Source: Okapia johnstoni (Eukaryota > Chordata > Mammalia > Artiodactyla > Giraffidae). From it: a DNA stretch of 64,000 nt. Position numbers and translations under genes: made by a program. Positions 44,000 through 54,823 of the stretch are shown one piece after another (position 1 is the first letter of the stretch; the number at the start of each line of letters is the position of its first letter). Location: contig CM044313.1 in assembly GCA_024291935.2 (NCBI GenBank), positions 80,599,001 to 80,663,000 of the forward strand, in the 5' to 3' direction. The notes beneath the pieces are model-generated. The model did no database searches. It worked only from the letters and a program-made list of their open reading frames with translations, and was not told the DNA's origin.

Positions 44000-44420
44000 A
44001 ATTATAAAGTTCCCACAAATATGAGTGCCCACTTTTGTGAGAGGGTTGCACATCCTCACCCTAATGAATTAAGATGTGACAGTAAGTCTTCCTCTGGGTA
44101 ATAAAATGTGAGAGGAAGTATATGTGTCACTTGCAGGTAGAAGCTTCAGCCTCTAGTGCCCGCTTCAGTGTGGTCTTCTTCCCCACTCTGGGGAGCTGCA
44201 GCAGTAGAGTGGAGACAGGTGTCCATCTGCCTGCAGTTCCTGAGTGACAGCATTGTGAAGTGGGAGTGGGTTGCCATTTCCTCTCCAAATATTGTGAAGA
44301 GCCTCCGCCAGCCAACATGGGAAAGAGATGTGAGCAAGAGATGAACTGGGCTATTTTAAGCTGCTGAGACTTTTGGGTTGTTTGTTACTGCAGCAAAACC
44401 TAGCCTGCCTATTTATCATA
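44000..44420 (+). mobile_element. Probable MaLR/MER-type LTR remnant
   Basis: The 3' portion AGCAAGAGATGAACTGGGCT, TTTTAAGCTGCTGAGACTTT, TGGGTTGTTTGTTACTGCAG follows the closing motif of MLT1/THE-type LTRs. The 5' limit is unclear. Confidence 0.55.
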
Positions 44421-44625
44421 CTACATTATCTTTAGATCATTCAACTTTTTAAAAATTTAAGTAAAAAAGGCTTTTGATTTAAAATTGTATTCAAGAAGAC
44501 AGTGTGTATTAATGAAAGGAGACAAACATTTAAATGAGGAAGAGGCACTAACTCCTTTGTACCCCACAGCTCATAAACTGGGTGCCTAATGGTTTCAGTT
44601 CTACTCCCCAGGGGTGAGTCTAAGT

Positions 44626-44850
44626 GAAGGGTCAGCAAATGTTTTCTGAAAGGACCGGACTGTGAGTATTTTCAGATTGCAGATCATATGGTCTCCATTA
44701 CAGCTACTCAACTCTGCCATTGGAGCTCAAAAATGTCCATAGGTAATGAGTAAGCTAATGGGTGTGGCTGTGTTCCAATGAAACTTTACTTATAGGAACA
44801 GGAGGCTGACTCATCATTTGCTTACTCTGGTCTAGGGCCTAGAGACCAAC
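44626..44850 (+). mobile_element. hAT-Charlie-type MER element
   Basis: AAGGGTCAGCAAATGTTTTC, AGATCATATGGTCTCCATTA, CAGCTACTCAACTCTGCCAT and TGGCTGTGTTCCAATGAAAC reproduce the common non-autonomous hAT MER layout. The right terminus is degraded. Confidence 0.8.
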
Positions 44851-45065
44851 ATGGGAGCCCTTGATTCTCCAAACCCCTGCCAACCACTCTTATTTTTTTC
44901 CTTTCAGCTTTCAGTTTTAATTGACATACGTTGTGTAGCTTAAAGTGAGGGAGTGATGTGTTGAGCTAATACGCTTGCATATTACAAAATGATTATTCTC
45001 ATAGCATTATCTCATTCCTCCATCACAGCACATAATTACCATTTCTTTTCTGTGGTGAGAACACT

Positions 45066-45197
45066 TAAGATCTACTCTCTTAGCAAATTTCAAGTGTATA
45101 AATACACTGTCATTAACTATAATCACTATGTGTGTGTATGTATATATACATATATATATATTATATATATATAAATTTGCTAAGATAGTAGATCTTA
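45066..45197. repeat. 25-bp inverted repeat flanking TA-rich spacer
   Basis: Arm one, 45066-45090 (TAAGATCTACTCTCTTAGCA plus AATTT), and arm two, 45173-45197, are reverse complements with one mismatch in 25. The spacer contains GT then (TA)n. Arm one sits in normal L1 order, so arm two is the extra inverted copy. Confidence 0.92.
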
Positions 45198-45260
45198 TAT
45201 ATATATATATAATGCTGTAAATATATAGAATATACATATATATATAGAATGCTGTAAATT
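45127..45260. repeat. TG/TA microsatellite cluster
   Basis: GTGTGTATGTATATATACAT leads into several (TA)n blocks separated by AATGCTGTAAAT, which occurs twice (about 45211 and 45248). Confidence 0.85.
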
Positions 45261-45869
45261 AGATGCCCGGAACTTATTAATCTTATAACTTGTACCCTTT
45301 ACCAACATCTCCCCGTTTCCCCACCCCCAACCCCTGTTAACATCTACTCTACTCTCTATTTAGATGAATGAGTTTGGCTTTTTTAGTCTAAATATAAGTG
45401 ATATTATACTATACTCATCTTTTTCTTTCTGGCTTATCCCACTTAGCATAATGCCCTTAAGTTTCATCCCTACTGTAGGAAATGTCAGGGTTTCCTTCTT
45501 CCTTATGGCTAAGTAATATTTCATTGTATATGTGTGTATATACGTATATGAAACATATCTTCCTTACCCATTCATCTGAGAAACACTTAGGTAATTGGTA
45601 CATCTTGGCTATTTTGTAAATAACGCTGCAGTGAACATGGGATGCAGATATCTATTGCAGATGCTGTTCTCATTTCCTTTGGCTATTTACCCAGAAGTGG
45701 GATTGCTGGATCATAAGGCTTAAAATGATAAGATCTATTTTTTTTCCTGTCGTGAGAATTCTTAGGATTTACTCTGCCACCACACTTGAGGAGCTAAATC
45801 AGGTGGTCAGCTATATTCGTTTACTCCTTCATCCACTCACTCACTCATTCATCCACTCAGCTTGATACT

Positions 45870-46140
45870 GTGATAATCTTCTGTGTTTTCGCTACTGTGT
45901 TAGGCCCTGGGGACAGAGTAGAAAACAAAACTGACAAGATCTCTGCTCTCACAATGCTTAGAGAAAAGTGCAGGAAAACATATAGCAAAGAAGTAGGAGA
46001 ATGTATGGTAATGATAAGTGCCATGGATAAAATAAAAGTTTAATGTAGTTGAGGACCAATAGTGGATCCAGTGTCATACAGTGACTCATCGAAGACGTGG
46101 CATTTGAGCTGAGACCTTCAGTGCCAGAGAGACAAGCAGG
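45870..46140 (+). mobile_element. Ancient L2 3' end
   Basis: GTTAGGCCCTGGGGACAGAG, AAAACAAAACTGACAAGATC, ATAAGTGCCATGGATAAAAT and GACGTGGCATTTGAGCTGAG follow the same L2-type order as the 24956 copy. Confidence 0.72.
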
Positions 46141-46159
46141 ACTGAGGTGACTCTAGGTT

Positions 46160-46545
46160 TGCCTTCTTCCTCTTTTCTTTTTTCCTTATTGATTATTTTA
46201 TGTATGTGTGTACATATGTTATGCATGTGTCCTAATTTACCCCTCCTGCCACCTTTCCCCTTTGGTAATCATAAGTTTGTTTTCAAAATCTGTGAGTCTG
46301 TTTCTGTTTTATAAGTAAATTCATTTGTATCAGTTTCTAAGATTCTACATATAAGTGATGTATGGTATTTGTCTTTCTCTGTCTGACTTAACTTCACTTA
46401 GTATGATAACCTCTAGACTCATGTTGTTGCAAATAACATTACTTCATCCTTTTTATGGCTGAGTAATATTCCATTGTGTAAATACATTATTTCTTTTTTA
46501 TCCATTCCTCTGTTGATGAACATTTAGGTTGTTTCCCTTTATTCT
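46160..46545 (-). mobile_element. L1 3' end, antisense
   Basis: CTGTGAGTCTGTTTCTGTTT, AGTGATGTATGGTATTTGTC, CACTTAGTATGATAACCTCT and GCTGAGTAATATTCCATTGT are antisense L1 landmarks of the artiodactyl type, matching the copy at 63262. Confidence 0.9.
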
Positions 46546-47654
46546 TCTTAAAACCCGTATAGTGGTATCTGAAACTCTTTATCCACAATCAGAAGAGACA
46601 GACTTAAAATGCAAAAGCATGATGGAGGTCACATTTTAGTGAGCACGAGCTTTGTTTGAAAAGCCATCAGCCAATCTATGTATCAGTGGGAATGATGATC
46701 GTACCCTGTTTTGACTGGAGAGGTGGGCAGAGGAGGAAAGTGAGAGAGGCTTTGTGTAAATCCTGGCTAGAATCATAGCTTCTTAGTGGGATCTAGTTCC
46801 TCTTTGCATTCCCAGTTTCTATGAGCCCACCAATCTATTGAGTGGAAGAGAATGTGAAGAGATTTGAGAGAGGATATTTCTCCCCTGAAGGGGAAAGGAC
46901 CCCCAAAGACTTGGCAAGAAAGGACCAGCTTCATAATTCCTCATCCGTCTAATGTTTTTTCCTTCCCTTAGGCAACTTTGCTTGCACAGTTTATATAGAA
47001 ATTCTGTGTGCTTTTTGTTTTTACAATGTTTAGTTCCCAGGGATCTTTTAATTAAGATCTTACCGCTCTTATTTTCTATCCCACGCAGTGAGGCACTTAG
47101 TAAATGCTCAATAAATGCCTGCCCCTTGATCGCTCTTCTTGGTAATTATGTTCTAGAAATAGAAGCCTATTACTCAGCTGGATTATTTTCCTCTCCACTG
47201 TGGGCTTTTGTGCCTCACAGACATTTATGGTTAACCTAAAAACGAGGAATTGAATGTGATTTTTTTAGTTGTCTGTAAGTGGATTTTTAAAGTCTGAATG
47301 CATGTACAAAAAGATATTTGATTGAAACATTTTGCCTGGAAAATGGGGAGAGAATCTTTTCCACAGGGTCTCATTCACTTTCCACAAGTTTTACCAATTC
47401 TGGACTATAGGTGGAAAGAGCTGCAATTGATGCTTCAGTCAACAGCAAAGAAGAAGCCAAGTTTTGGATGGAGAATTCCTGCCTTCTCTCCAAATCCCTG
47501 CTAGTTAAGGAAGCTTCCCATTTATTTATGGAACAAATGGCATTTTGAAAGTCCAAGCCTTTCTTGAGACACGATGCTTCTAATGTTTTAGACTGGGCCT
47601 TCTGGAAAACTTGGTCTGTTTGTATGTGCTGAGAACACTGAACATACTATTCAT
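46546..47654. other. Unique non-coding stretch
   Basis: No repeat called. A 95-codon frame at 46952-47239 is unsupported. Confidence 0.45.
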
Positions 47655-48190
47655 TCTTAGAAAAAAAATTTTATAAATTTTTACACAGTTTTTTCTCTCT
47701 CTCTTTTTTGTTTTTTGGCCCTGTGGCATGTGGGATCTTAGTTCTCTGACCAGGGATCAAACCCATGCTCCCTGCATTGGAAGTGCAAAGCCTTAACCAC
47801 TGGACCAACAGGGAAGTCTCTTTATACAATTATTAAAGGTTACTTTCCATTTACAGTTGTTACAAAATATTGGCTATATATCCTGTGTTGTATATAATAC
47901 ATCTTTGAGCCTATCTTCACCCAATAGTTTAAACCCCTCATTCCCCCACAATAGTGCTCTCCACTCCCCCCAGCTGGTACCCGTTAATTTGTTCTCTTTC
48001 TCTGTAAGTCTGCTTCTTTTCTGTTATATTCACTAGTTTGTTGTATTTTTTAGATTCCACGTATAAGTGGCATCATACAGTATTATCTTTCTCTGACTTC
48101 CTTCATTTAGCATAATGTCCTCTAAGTCCATCCATGTTGCTGCAAATGGCAAAATTTTGTTCTTTTTTTATGGCCTCATACGACTCACTC
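47655..48190 (-). mobile_element. L1 3' end, antisense, split by CHR
   Basis: Left flank TTTATAAATTTTTACACAGT, then after the CHR TATTGGCTATATATCCTGTG, TTGTTCTCTTTCTCTGTAAG, AGTGGCATCATACAGTATTA, CATTTAGCATAATGTCCTCT and CATGTTGCTGCAAATGGCAA. Confidence 0.88.
47686..47823 (-). mobile_element. CHR-type SINE nested in L1
   Basis: T/C-rich start, CATGTGGGATCTTAGTTCTC, TGACCAGGGATCAAACCCAT, and the end TTAACCACTGGACCAACAGG. Confidence 0.9.
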
Positions 48191-48349
48191 TTAGCTCTTA
48201 ATAACTGAAGTATCACAAAGCATCTATTTTCAATGAGATTATTTTCTAACCACCCCTCAACATATGACATGAGGTCTATCTTTCCTTTTGGGAAAGATAT
48301 TTTTTAAAAAATCGTGTTAAGTTTTCAGATGCAAGCTAGCACAGGATAG

Positions 48350-48600
48350 CAAGGATGAGAGCTGGAGCAAGGGAGCTTTGAATCCCAGTGCCACCACTTG
48401 CTGGCTGAGCAAGTTAATTATTCTCCTGAAGCCTTGATTTCTCATCTATATAATGGGACTAATAAGACTGCCTGCCTCACTTGAGATTTTGCAAGGATTG
48501 AATAAGAAGATTCACATCAAGCAGCCCAGGGCCTGACACATGGGAAGCCCTCTGTGAGTGTCGGCAATAGTTCCAAACTATTACTGGTCATTAACTGCAC
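48350..48600 (-). mobile_element. MIR SINE, near full length, antisense
   Basis: TGCCACCACTTGCTGGCTGA, GCAAGTTAATTATTCTCCTG, ATTTCTCATCTATATAATGG, GCCTGCCTCACTTGAGATTT and GGGCCTGACACATGGGAAGC follow the whole MIR order. Confidence 0.85.
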
Positions 48601-49234
48601 CACTTTTAGTGATATATTTCTAGAAAGAAGATGATGTTTCCTCTTTCCTTTCTAAAATACAAGAGACTTACTAAACACTGTGGCTGAAGAGCAATTTAGG
48701 AATGAAAAAAATCCCTAGACCTCATCATTTTAAACCTCTAAATTTTAGCCACAGTTTTCTAAAACCACTTTTAAATCCTTTGGCATTTCAGTTGTAGCAT
48801 AATATGTAATATTTTTAAAAGCAGATATCTAAAAAGCAGTATTTTTTAAATGTAGGATCAGGTTACATACTTACGTGTAATGTACAGAAAGAAACTATTC
48901 TTTTTTAGGGGTTTGGTTCTATTCCTGGTTTATAAATCAATTTCCTCTTGCTATTTAAACCCAAACAGTTCACATTCTTGCATAAGTTTATGGTTATTGG
49001 TGTTTCTGTGGAAACAACCACCTAGGAAGTGGTATTTCTCAGCCTAAAAGCTTCGCCTTAAGTCTTCTTGGCAAGATGAGAGAAGGGTGTTTCATGTCCA
49101 TAAAACCCATACTTTTAGTATAATCATCAGATAATAAGGATAATAACAGAGTTGTAGAACTTTAAGACTAGAGCATTAAATCCCATCTAGGCCAGCCCCC
49201 TTATTTTACAGATGAGTAAATACCATATGCTTGG
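48601..49234. other. Unique AT-rich spacer
   Basis: A MIR-like scrap (TTATTTTACAGATGAGTAAA, about 49201) precedes the next MIR. No gene. Confidence 0.45.
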
Positions 49235-49420
49235 ATCTTGTTTTACAGTCCTCAAAGGGTTTTCATACGTTAGATCATTTGCCTCCCCAAAAACCCTTTG
49301 AGGTAGTCAGAGGGTAGCTTTATTTATCTCCACATTGTGGATAAAGAAGTGGAGGCATTGGGAGGATGAATGACTTGCCCAGCTATGGAAGGGGTCGGTC
49401 CATGGACACATCTACAGCTC
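49235..49420 (+). mobile_element. MIR SINE
   Basis: GTTAGATCATTTGCCTCCCC, CCCTTTGAGGTAGTCAGAGG and ATGAATGACTTGCCCAGCTA follow the MIR core order with moderate divergence. Confidence 0.65.
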
Positions 49421-49968
49421 AAGCTTTCCACTGCCTTGTTGGTAGCCTTCTCACCGAAGAGCTGGATGCCATAGGACTTTGCATGCCTACGGGACTGTCT
49501 AGACTCCGTTTTCCTTAGGCTGGATACTTTGGGACTTGAAAACCCTGCCATGTGTAGAACTAACATCCCCCTTATGCCCCGCCTTTGTGTATCTCTTTAG
49601 CCCATCTTCTACCACGCTTGGATTCCACTTTTTGTTCTAGCAACTCTGAAAGCAGTTACTTCTGCTCATATCCTTCCACCTGAGTGTGTTACGCAAACCA
49701 ACTTCCTTTCAGAATGAGGCCTGAGATGCTCATCATTTTTGTCCAGCCCCTACATCCCCTTCCTGAGAATCCACCTTAGCCATAATTCTTAAAAAGGCAG
49801 GTCTGCATACTACCTGACTTGAACTGAATCTGATCATACCAGAGGTGGCCATGAAATGTGGAGAGAGAGAAGAAAGAGATGTGTGGACCTAAGAAAAGAT
49901 AAGAGGCCACGTGGCTCTGGAAAGAGTGATGGAAACATATAAAGAAGTTATCTCTGTTCTTGGTAAAT
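49421..49968. other. Unique spacer
   Basis: No repeat or gene recognised. Confidence 0.45.
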
Positions 49969-50190
49969 TTACTTTGCTGTTTAGTCACTAAGTCGTGTCT
50001 GACTCTTTTGCAACACCACGAACTATATATAGCCCGACAGGCTCCTCTATCTGTGGGATTTCCCAGGCAAGAATACTGGAGTGAGTTACCATTTCCTTCT
50101 CCAGGGGATCTTCCCAACCCAAGGATCAAACCCAGGCCTCCTGCATTGGCAGGCAGATTCTTTACCACTGGGCCACCAGGGAAGCCCCAA
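49969..50190 (-). mobile_element. Bov-tA SINE, complete
   Basis: Antisense CTTTGCTGTTTAGTCACTAA, AGCCCGACAGGCTCCTCTAT, TCTCCAGGGGATCTTCCCAA, and the head CCACTGGGCCACCAGGGAAG. The 156-codon antisense frame 49776-50246 is largely this SINE. Confidence 0.95.
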
Positions 50191-51154
50191 TACCTGGTTC
50201 CAAATCCTAGCAAGACTTGCACGAGATACTTCTGTATAATCCACAAATTCCCATTTTGGCAATGAGATACCGGTTAACCAGTTCTTAAAAACAAGCAACA
50301 AAGCCCTGATTTATAGCAACTGCCAATTTCCAAGGTGTAAATACTCCCATTCTGGACTATTTCAAGCTATCATGACTTCACTGATATCACTGCAGGAGAT
50401 GTGCACTTGCATTTTGCCTTCTGTGAGCTTGTCTGAGCTTTCTCTGGCTCACTATTGATTTGGGCTTAAGCTAAACATTATTGATTGGCTAGATTGTAGA
50501 AAATCAATAAGGAAAGAACATTCTACTTTTAAAATTATGCCATAATGCTCTAAGGGCTGTTTTGTGCCATAAGTGGATCAGGACCACCAGCCTTTGCTTC
50601 TTTGACAATGTCTTATTTCTCTAGTTTCACCAATTTGTCCTGCCTTTAGCTGTATTGCTTAGTGTGTGATAGATGACTCTTTTTTGACATCTTAGTAACA
50701 AAATGTAACAGAGCTTCATTTACTTCTATCTTCTTTTGTTGAGCCTTGTAAAATACTTGTTATTTTGGGAGAAAATATAGAACTGTGGTCATTCTTCCAA
50801 CGACATGTATCTGCTTTCTTAATGATGAATGTATGGTCTTTTACTCTGTTCCCATACTTTTCTGTGTAGACAATAACTTTTTACAGTGATACCAAATCAT
50901 GTGTAATCTTTAGAGAACATTTTAAATGGCAATTCAACTCCACATTAAATGTTGCAAGTAAATGAACTGATGACAAAGTGACCAAGTTTGTTTCTGTGCA
51001 GTGATGACAATTATGTCATGACAGCTTGCCTGGCCTAGAGTTGCTATGTCTCCATCAGTTATAAGACAGAGCTCAGAGATGTTACCATGTGGAAAACAGA
51101 ACATCTTAGAATCAGTGAAATACGGTCGGTCATCTCTACCACAGAAAAAAACTT
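50191..51154. other. Unique AT-rich stretch
   Basis: No repeat or gene recognised over about 1 kb. Confidence 0.5.
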
Positions 51155-51420
51155 GACTCAGCTATCACTTCCTTCATGAAGTCTTTCCAACCATCTTCTT
51201 CCTCTCCCTTGCAGCTGGGCTAAGCACCCTTCCTGTGTCCCCATAGGACCCTGTGCACATCTCTGCTTTCACACTGACCTGCCTATCATGATGCTGCTGA
51301 ATGCAGAGTTGGGCAGCCATGTGGTCTCCTAACCATTTGCTAACCTGAGGAGATCCTCAATATCTAGTAGAGTGTCTGACACATAACAGACCCTCAGGAA
51401 GTGCTTCATGACTGATTTGT
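51155..51420 (-). mobile_element. Ancient L2 fragment, antisense
   Basis: CTTCCTTCATGAAGTCTTTC, CTGGGCTAAGCACCCTTCCT, AGTAGAGTGTCTGACACATA and CCCTCAGGAAGTGCTTCATG match the antisense order of L2 3' ends. Confidence 0.65.
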
Positions 51421-51747
51421 GAATCCTAGGAGACAGAGTTCATCTTTCAGACAAGCTGCTGGCAAAGTTCTGGGTAAGACAGCCCCTGTCGTCCCAGGTC
51501 CTCTCTGGCAGCAAGCCACCCCTAACCATCCCTACTGGTCATTATAAAAATGCCAGAGTGCACTGTCCTCCACTCTCCCACAAGGCCTTATGTGGGAAAC
51601 CAAGTCACACTAAAATTCTGATGGGCAGTAATGGCATCATGTTTACTCCTCTCAGACAGCTGATGACCTTTTGCCAGGAAGTTAGAAGGAGCCAACACAC
51701 AGAAGAGAATCTTGATAAACATTTTGGGCTGATGTGAGGACAGGCTG
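51421..51747. other. Unique spacer
   Basis: No feature recognised. Confidence 0.4.
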
Positions 51748-51858
51748 CTGGAGTGGGTTGCCATTTCCTTCTCCAGGGGATCTTCTCAATCCAAGGATCC
51801 AACCCGGGTCTCCTGCACTGCAGGCAGATTGTTTTACCATCTGAGCCGTCCAAGGTCT
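51748..51858 (-). mobile_element. Bov-tA SINE, tRNA-like half
   Basis: CTGGAGTGGGTTGCCATTTC, GGATCCAACCCGGGTCTCCT and TTTTACCATCTGAGCCGTCC. The 3' tail half is missing. Confidence 0.9.
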
Positions 51859-52675
51859 AACCTAAATGAGGAAAAGTTGAAGAAGGAAACACTAGTTACA
51901 GGTATCAATTAAATAAACAAGAACGATTTTAAGAATTACATACAGTTTTCCTGGGTTTGGTGTCCTGCAAGCTGGGATATTGGAAGGAATATCAAAGGAT
52001 TGGAAAGTGGGGCCCCATCCAACTTCTAGCGCCTGTTGATTTAATGTTCAGACAGAGGTGGGGGGGGGACCTCCCCCCTGCTTTGCAGAGGCAGAAACTA
52101 GCCTCTGATAACTTTTCTTCTACAGGGAGGCTCGGTGGATATGGGACTTCAAGAATGAAACACTTAATTATAACCAAACACAGAGTGAACAAAGGAATGA
52201 AGGCCGAGTTGGGCTGTTTCATGTGAATCCTGCCTACAAAACAAGCAGCTTCTTCCAAATTTCGTAAGAGATCAGTGACAAGCTGGAATTTTTCATTTCT
52301 GGACGCAGTGAGAAGTTACATTTAAAGAACCATCCTCGTTTATGTTTCAAAAGCGAATAGGTTCTGGCTTGCCACCCTGGTGCGCTTTGAGGCTGCTGAA
52401 TGTTCTTGGAACTTTCATATTGACAATAATTTCATGACTGAGGAAAGATATTTTAATCATTTCCCTAACTCTAATAGTTTCCAGCCATAACCTCGAAAAG
52501 GAAGGTAAAAAATAACAAGTGGGTGTGATGGGGATGTCGCTCCTGAGTCTTTGTCATTGTTGAGGGATGTAGGAGAGGGTCTGCACCCACTCGTCCTCTC
52601 TCACCCAGAATATCTTTTGTGTAATTGCTTGTATATGTCAGGGCTTAATACAATCTTCAGAGGTAGAAAGAGGTT
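51859..52675. other. Unique stretch
   Basis: A perfect G9 run flanked by C-rich sequence lies at about 52061-52078. Overlapping frames at 51957-52258 are unsupported. Confidence 0.45.
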
Positions 52676-52704
52676 TCTTTTCTTTCTCTCTCTCTCTCTT
52701 TTTT
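52676..52704. repeat. CT-rich simple repeat
   Basis: TTTCTTTTCTTTCTCTCTCT followed by T run. Confidence 0.8.
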
Positions 52705-52715
52705 AATAAGATATC

Positions 52716-52841
52716 TACGGTCTTCCTAGTGGTTCAGCGGTTAAAAATCTACCTTGAAATGCAGAGGACGAGGGTTTGATGCCCTGTCAGGGAACTAAGG
52801 TCCTACATGCCGTCTGGCCAAAATATTTAAAAAATAAATAA
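52716..52841 (+). mobile_element. CHR-type SINE with 11-bp TSD
   Basis: GGTCTTCCTAGTGGTTCAGC, GGTTTGATGCCCTGTCAGGG, AAGGTCCTACATGCCGTCTG, and the tail (AAAT)n. Perfect direct repeat AATAAGATATC at 52705-52715 and 52842-52852. Confidence 0.93.
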
Positions 52842-52899
52842 AATAAGATATCAACTTCCTATGACAAAGGAATCTGTGTCCTTGGCTCTGTAATCATAA

Positions 52900-53105
52900 T
52901 ACTGGCATTTATAAAGTGTTTAGCAGCAACCAGAAAATTACACTATTCATAATCCTTACAACCCCCATTACACAGATCTGCAAACTGAGCCTAGGGGGTT
53001 CAAATAACTTAACCAAGACAATAGAACCAGACTATGAATGAGCCAGGCTTTGAACTCATTCTTCTCTGACTCCAAAACTTACATTCTTTCCACTCTACTA
53101 TGCAG
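52900..53105 (+). mobile_element. MIR SINE
   Basis: GGCATTTATAAAGTGTTTAG, CATAATCCTTACAACCCCCA, GATCTGCAAACTGAGCCTAG, CAAATAACTTAACCAAGACA and GCCAGGCTTTGAACTCATTC run through nearly the full MIR. Confidence 0.85.
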
Positions 53106-53694
53106 CCGAGTAAACTTGCCAGCTTATGTTGGAATAAGTCCTTAGAAAACTATCTTGGAAATAGAGAAAGGAACGAGATTTTTATCATCTTATCAGTTTA
53201 AAACATGCTATATATAGTATCTATGGGGAGCTTACAAAACACTAAAAATAAATTTGAGATACTTTGAAAGAGAATTGAAGGTACTATGAGGACACAGTCA
53301 CTTCCAAATGGGTGATAATCACCCCTCTCTGTAGATCCTGCCGTGGCCTCACCCCACCAACTCCCCACCTTAGGGTGCTGTGCAGAGGCCCTCCTATTGA
53401 CTCTGATCTACATTTTGACCTCATACTGTGAATCTCCAGTCTGGGGACCCTGCCATGTTCCACTTCCTGAGCCACTGGACTTCTAGAATTTCCAGCATGA
53501 GGAGGTGTTCACACTGTAATCACAACTTGTCCCTTATTCCCATTATGGCCTCTCTTAGCAGTCAGCCATCTCTTCAGATACACATGGCCAACATGGTCCA
53601 GTTTGGGGGAAATTGCACAGGATGAGGTTGGGTATTCTTGCAGAGGAGTCTTTGGTTCACAGTAGATTCAAACAGGTTAACAGCTTCAGGGCAG
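53106..53694. other. Unique spacer
   Basis: No repeat or gene recognised. Confidence 0.45.
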
Positions 53695-54400
53695 AGTGGA
53701 TTTCGGTGTCTGTGGTTGGCTTCTAAGGAATCTTACCTCCTGTTTCCACTCTCACTTGGGTGACGGTAGAACCTCTCGCCAGTGTCTCTGCTTCCTTTCT
53801 TTCCTGTGTTCACCTCTCCTGCCCAATTGCCGAAGCCAAGTTTATCTTCAAACATGGTAAACCAATTTCCTGCTTCAAACATGTCGATGGCCTCTCATTC
53901 TGCCTCCCATCCTCACCCAGCCTGTAAGATCTGGCCACTCTCCCCTTCTGCCTCACCTCACACCAGTCTCTTCTTGTTCACCAGGCCCCCACAGAAGTAC
54001 CTTCTCTCTGTTCCCCCAACAAGCCAAGGGCCCTTCCCTCCTCAGAGCCTTAGCACTTGCTGGTGTCTGCCTGGAGTAACATTCCCTACCTCTTCACTGT
54101 TTCATCCTTCAGGCCTCAGCTCTCCTCAGATAGCCCCTCTCTGGCAGAGACCCCCCACACCCCAAGTCTGCCATTGGATGTGGCAGACCCCCCCACCCCA
54201 ACCACTCACTATCATCGTTCTTGGTTATTTCCCTGTAACACTTAACTGCTAATTGCAGTCCTCTCCTTTTCTTATTTATTTTTTTCTGGTTTCATGTTCT
54301 ATCTCTCTGAATAAAAAGTAAGGTTATGAGGATGGGGACTTTATTTTGATCAGCACTGGGTCCTTAGCAATAAGCATTTGTTGAGCCACTGAGTCCCTTA
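53695..54400 (-). mobile_element. Ancient L2 3' end, antisense, about 700 bp
   Basis: GTCGATGGCCTCTCATTCTG, AGCCTGTAAGATCTGGCCAC, GTCTGCCTGGAGTAACATTC, TTTCATCCTTCAGGCCTCAG, GGATGGGGACTTTATTTTGA and AATAAGCATTTGTTGAGCCA retain L2 order. The plus-strand 156-codon frame 53782-54252 is its antisense shadow. Confidence 0.75.
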
Positions 54401-54489
54401 AATTTAAATTATGTGGCCTTTGTTTTTCAGGGCTTAGGAAAGCATGCTCCCTCTCCTTCAGGACCTGACTCTAAGTCCATGCCTCCTGG

Positions 54490-54805
54490 ACTTCCCCGGT
54501 GGTCCAGTGGATAAGAATCTGCCTTTCAATGTAGGAGACACGGGTTTGATCCCTGGCCTGGGGAGATTCCACATATTGTGGGGCAACTAAGCCAGTGTGC
54601 CGCAACTACTGAGCCCATGCCCTAGAGCCTTCAGGCTGCAACTTCTGAAGCCTGTGTGCCTAGAGCCTGTGCTCTGCAATAAGAGAAGCCACCGCAATGA
54701 GAGTAGCCCAAGAACCCCAACAAAGAGTAGCCCCCGCTCACCGCAACTAGAGAAAAGCCCGCACAGCAACGAAGACCCAGCACGGCCAATAAAATAGATA
54801 AATGA
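54490..54805 (+). mobile_element. Long CHR-type SINE, intact, 18-bp TSD
   Basis: GGTGGTCCAGTGGATAAGAA, GGGTTTGATCCCTGGCCTGG, CAACTAAGCCAGTGTGCCGC, GAGCCTGTGCTCTGCAATAA, GAAGCCACCGCAATGAGAGT and ACGAAGACCCAGCACGGCCA cover the long CHR body of about 310 bp. Perfect direct repeats TAAGTCCATGCCTCCTGG at 54472-54489 and 54806-54823. It is the most complete CHR copy in the window. Confidence 0.95.
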
Positions 54806-54823
54806 TAAGTCCATGCCTCCTGG

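Larger units (their letters stand above)
44895..45725 (-). mobile_element. L1 3' end, antisense, with internal rearrangement
   Basis: Antisense L1M landmarks: TTTTAATTGACATACGTTGT, TCTCTTAGCAAATTTCAAGT, TTGTACCCTTTACCAACATC, CTTAGCATAATGCCCTTAAG, GCTAAGTAATATTTCATTGT, AAGTGGGATTGCTGGATCAT. An AT microsatellite and an inverted copy of L1 sequence interrupt it (45066-45260). Confidence 0.9.

Noticed and set aside
49776..50246. 156-codon minus-strand frame
   Set aside because: Runs through a complete Bov-tA, with the typical VVKNLPANAG-type SINE translation.
53782..54252. 156-codon plus-strand frame
   Set aside because: Antisense of an L2 fragment. Its low-complexity Pro/Ser content follows the pyrimidine-rich strand.
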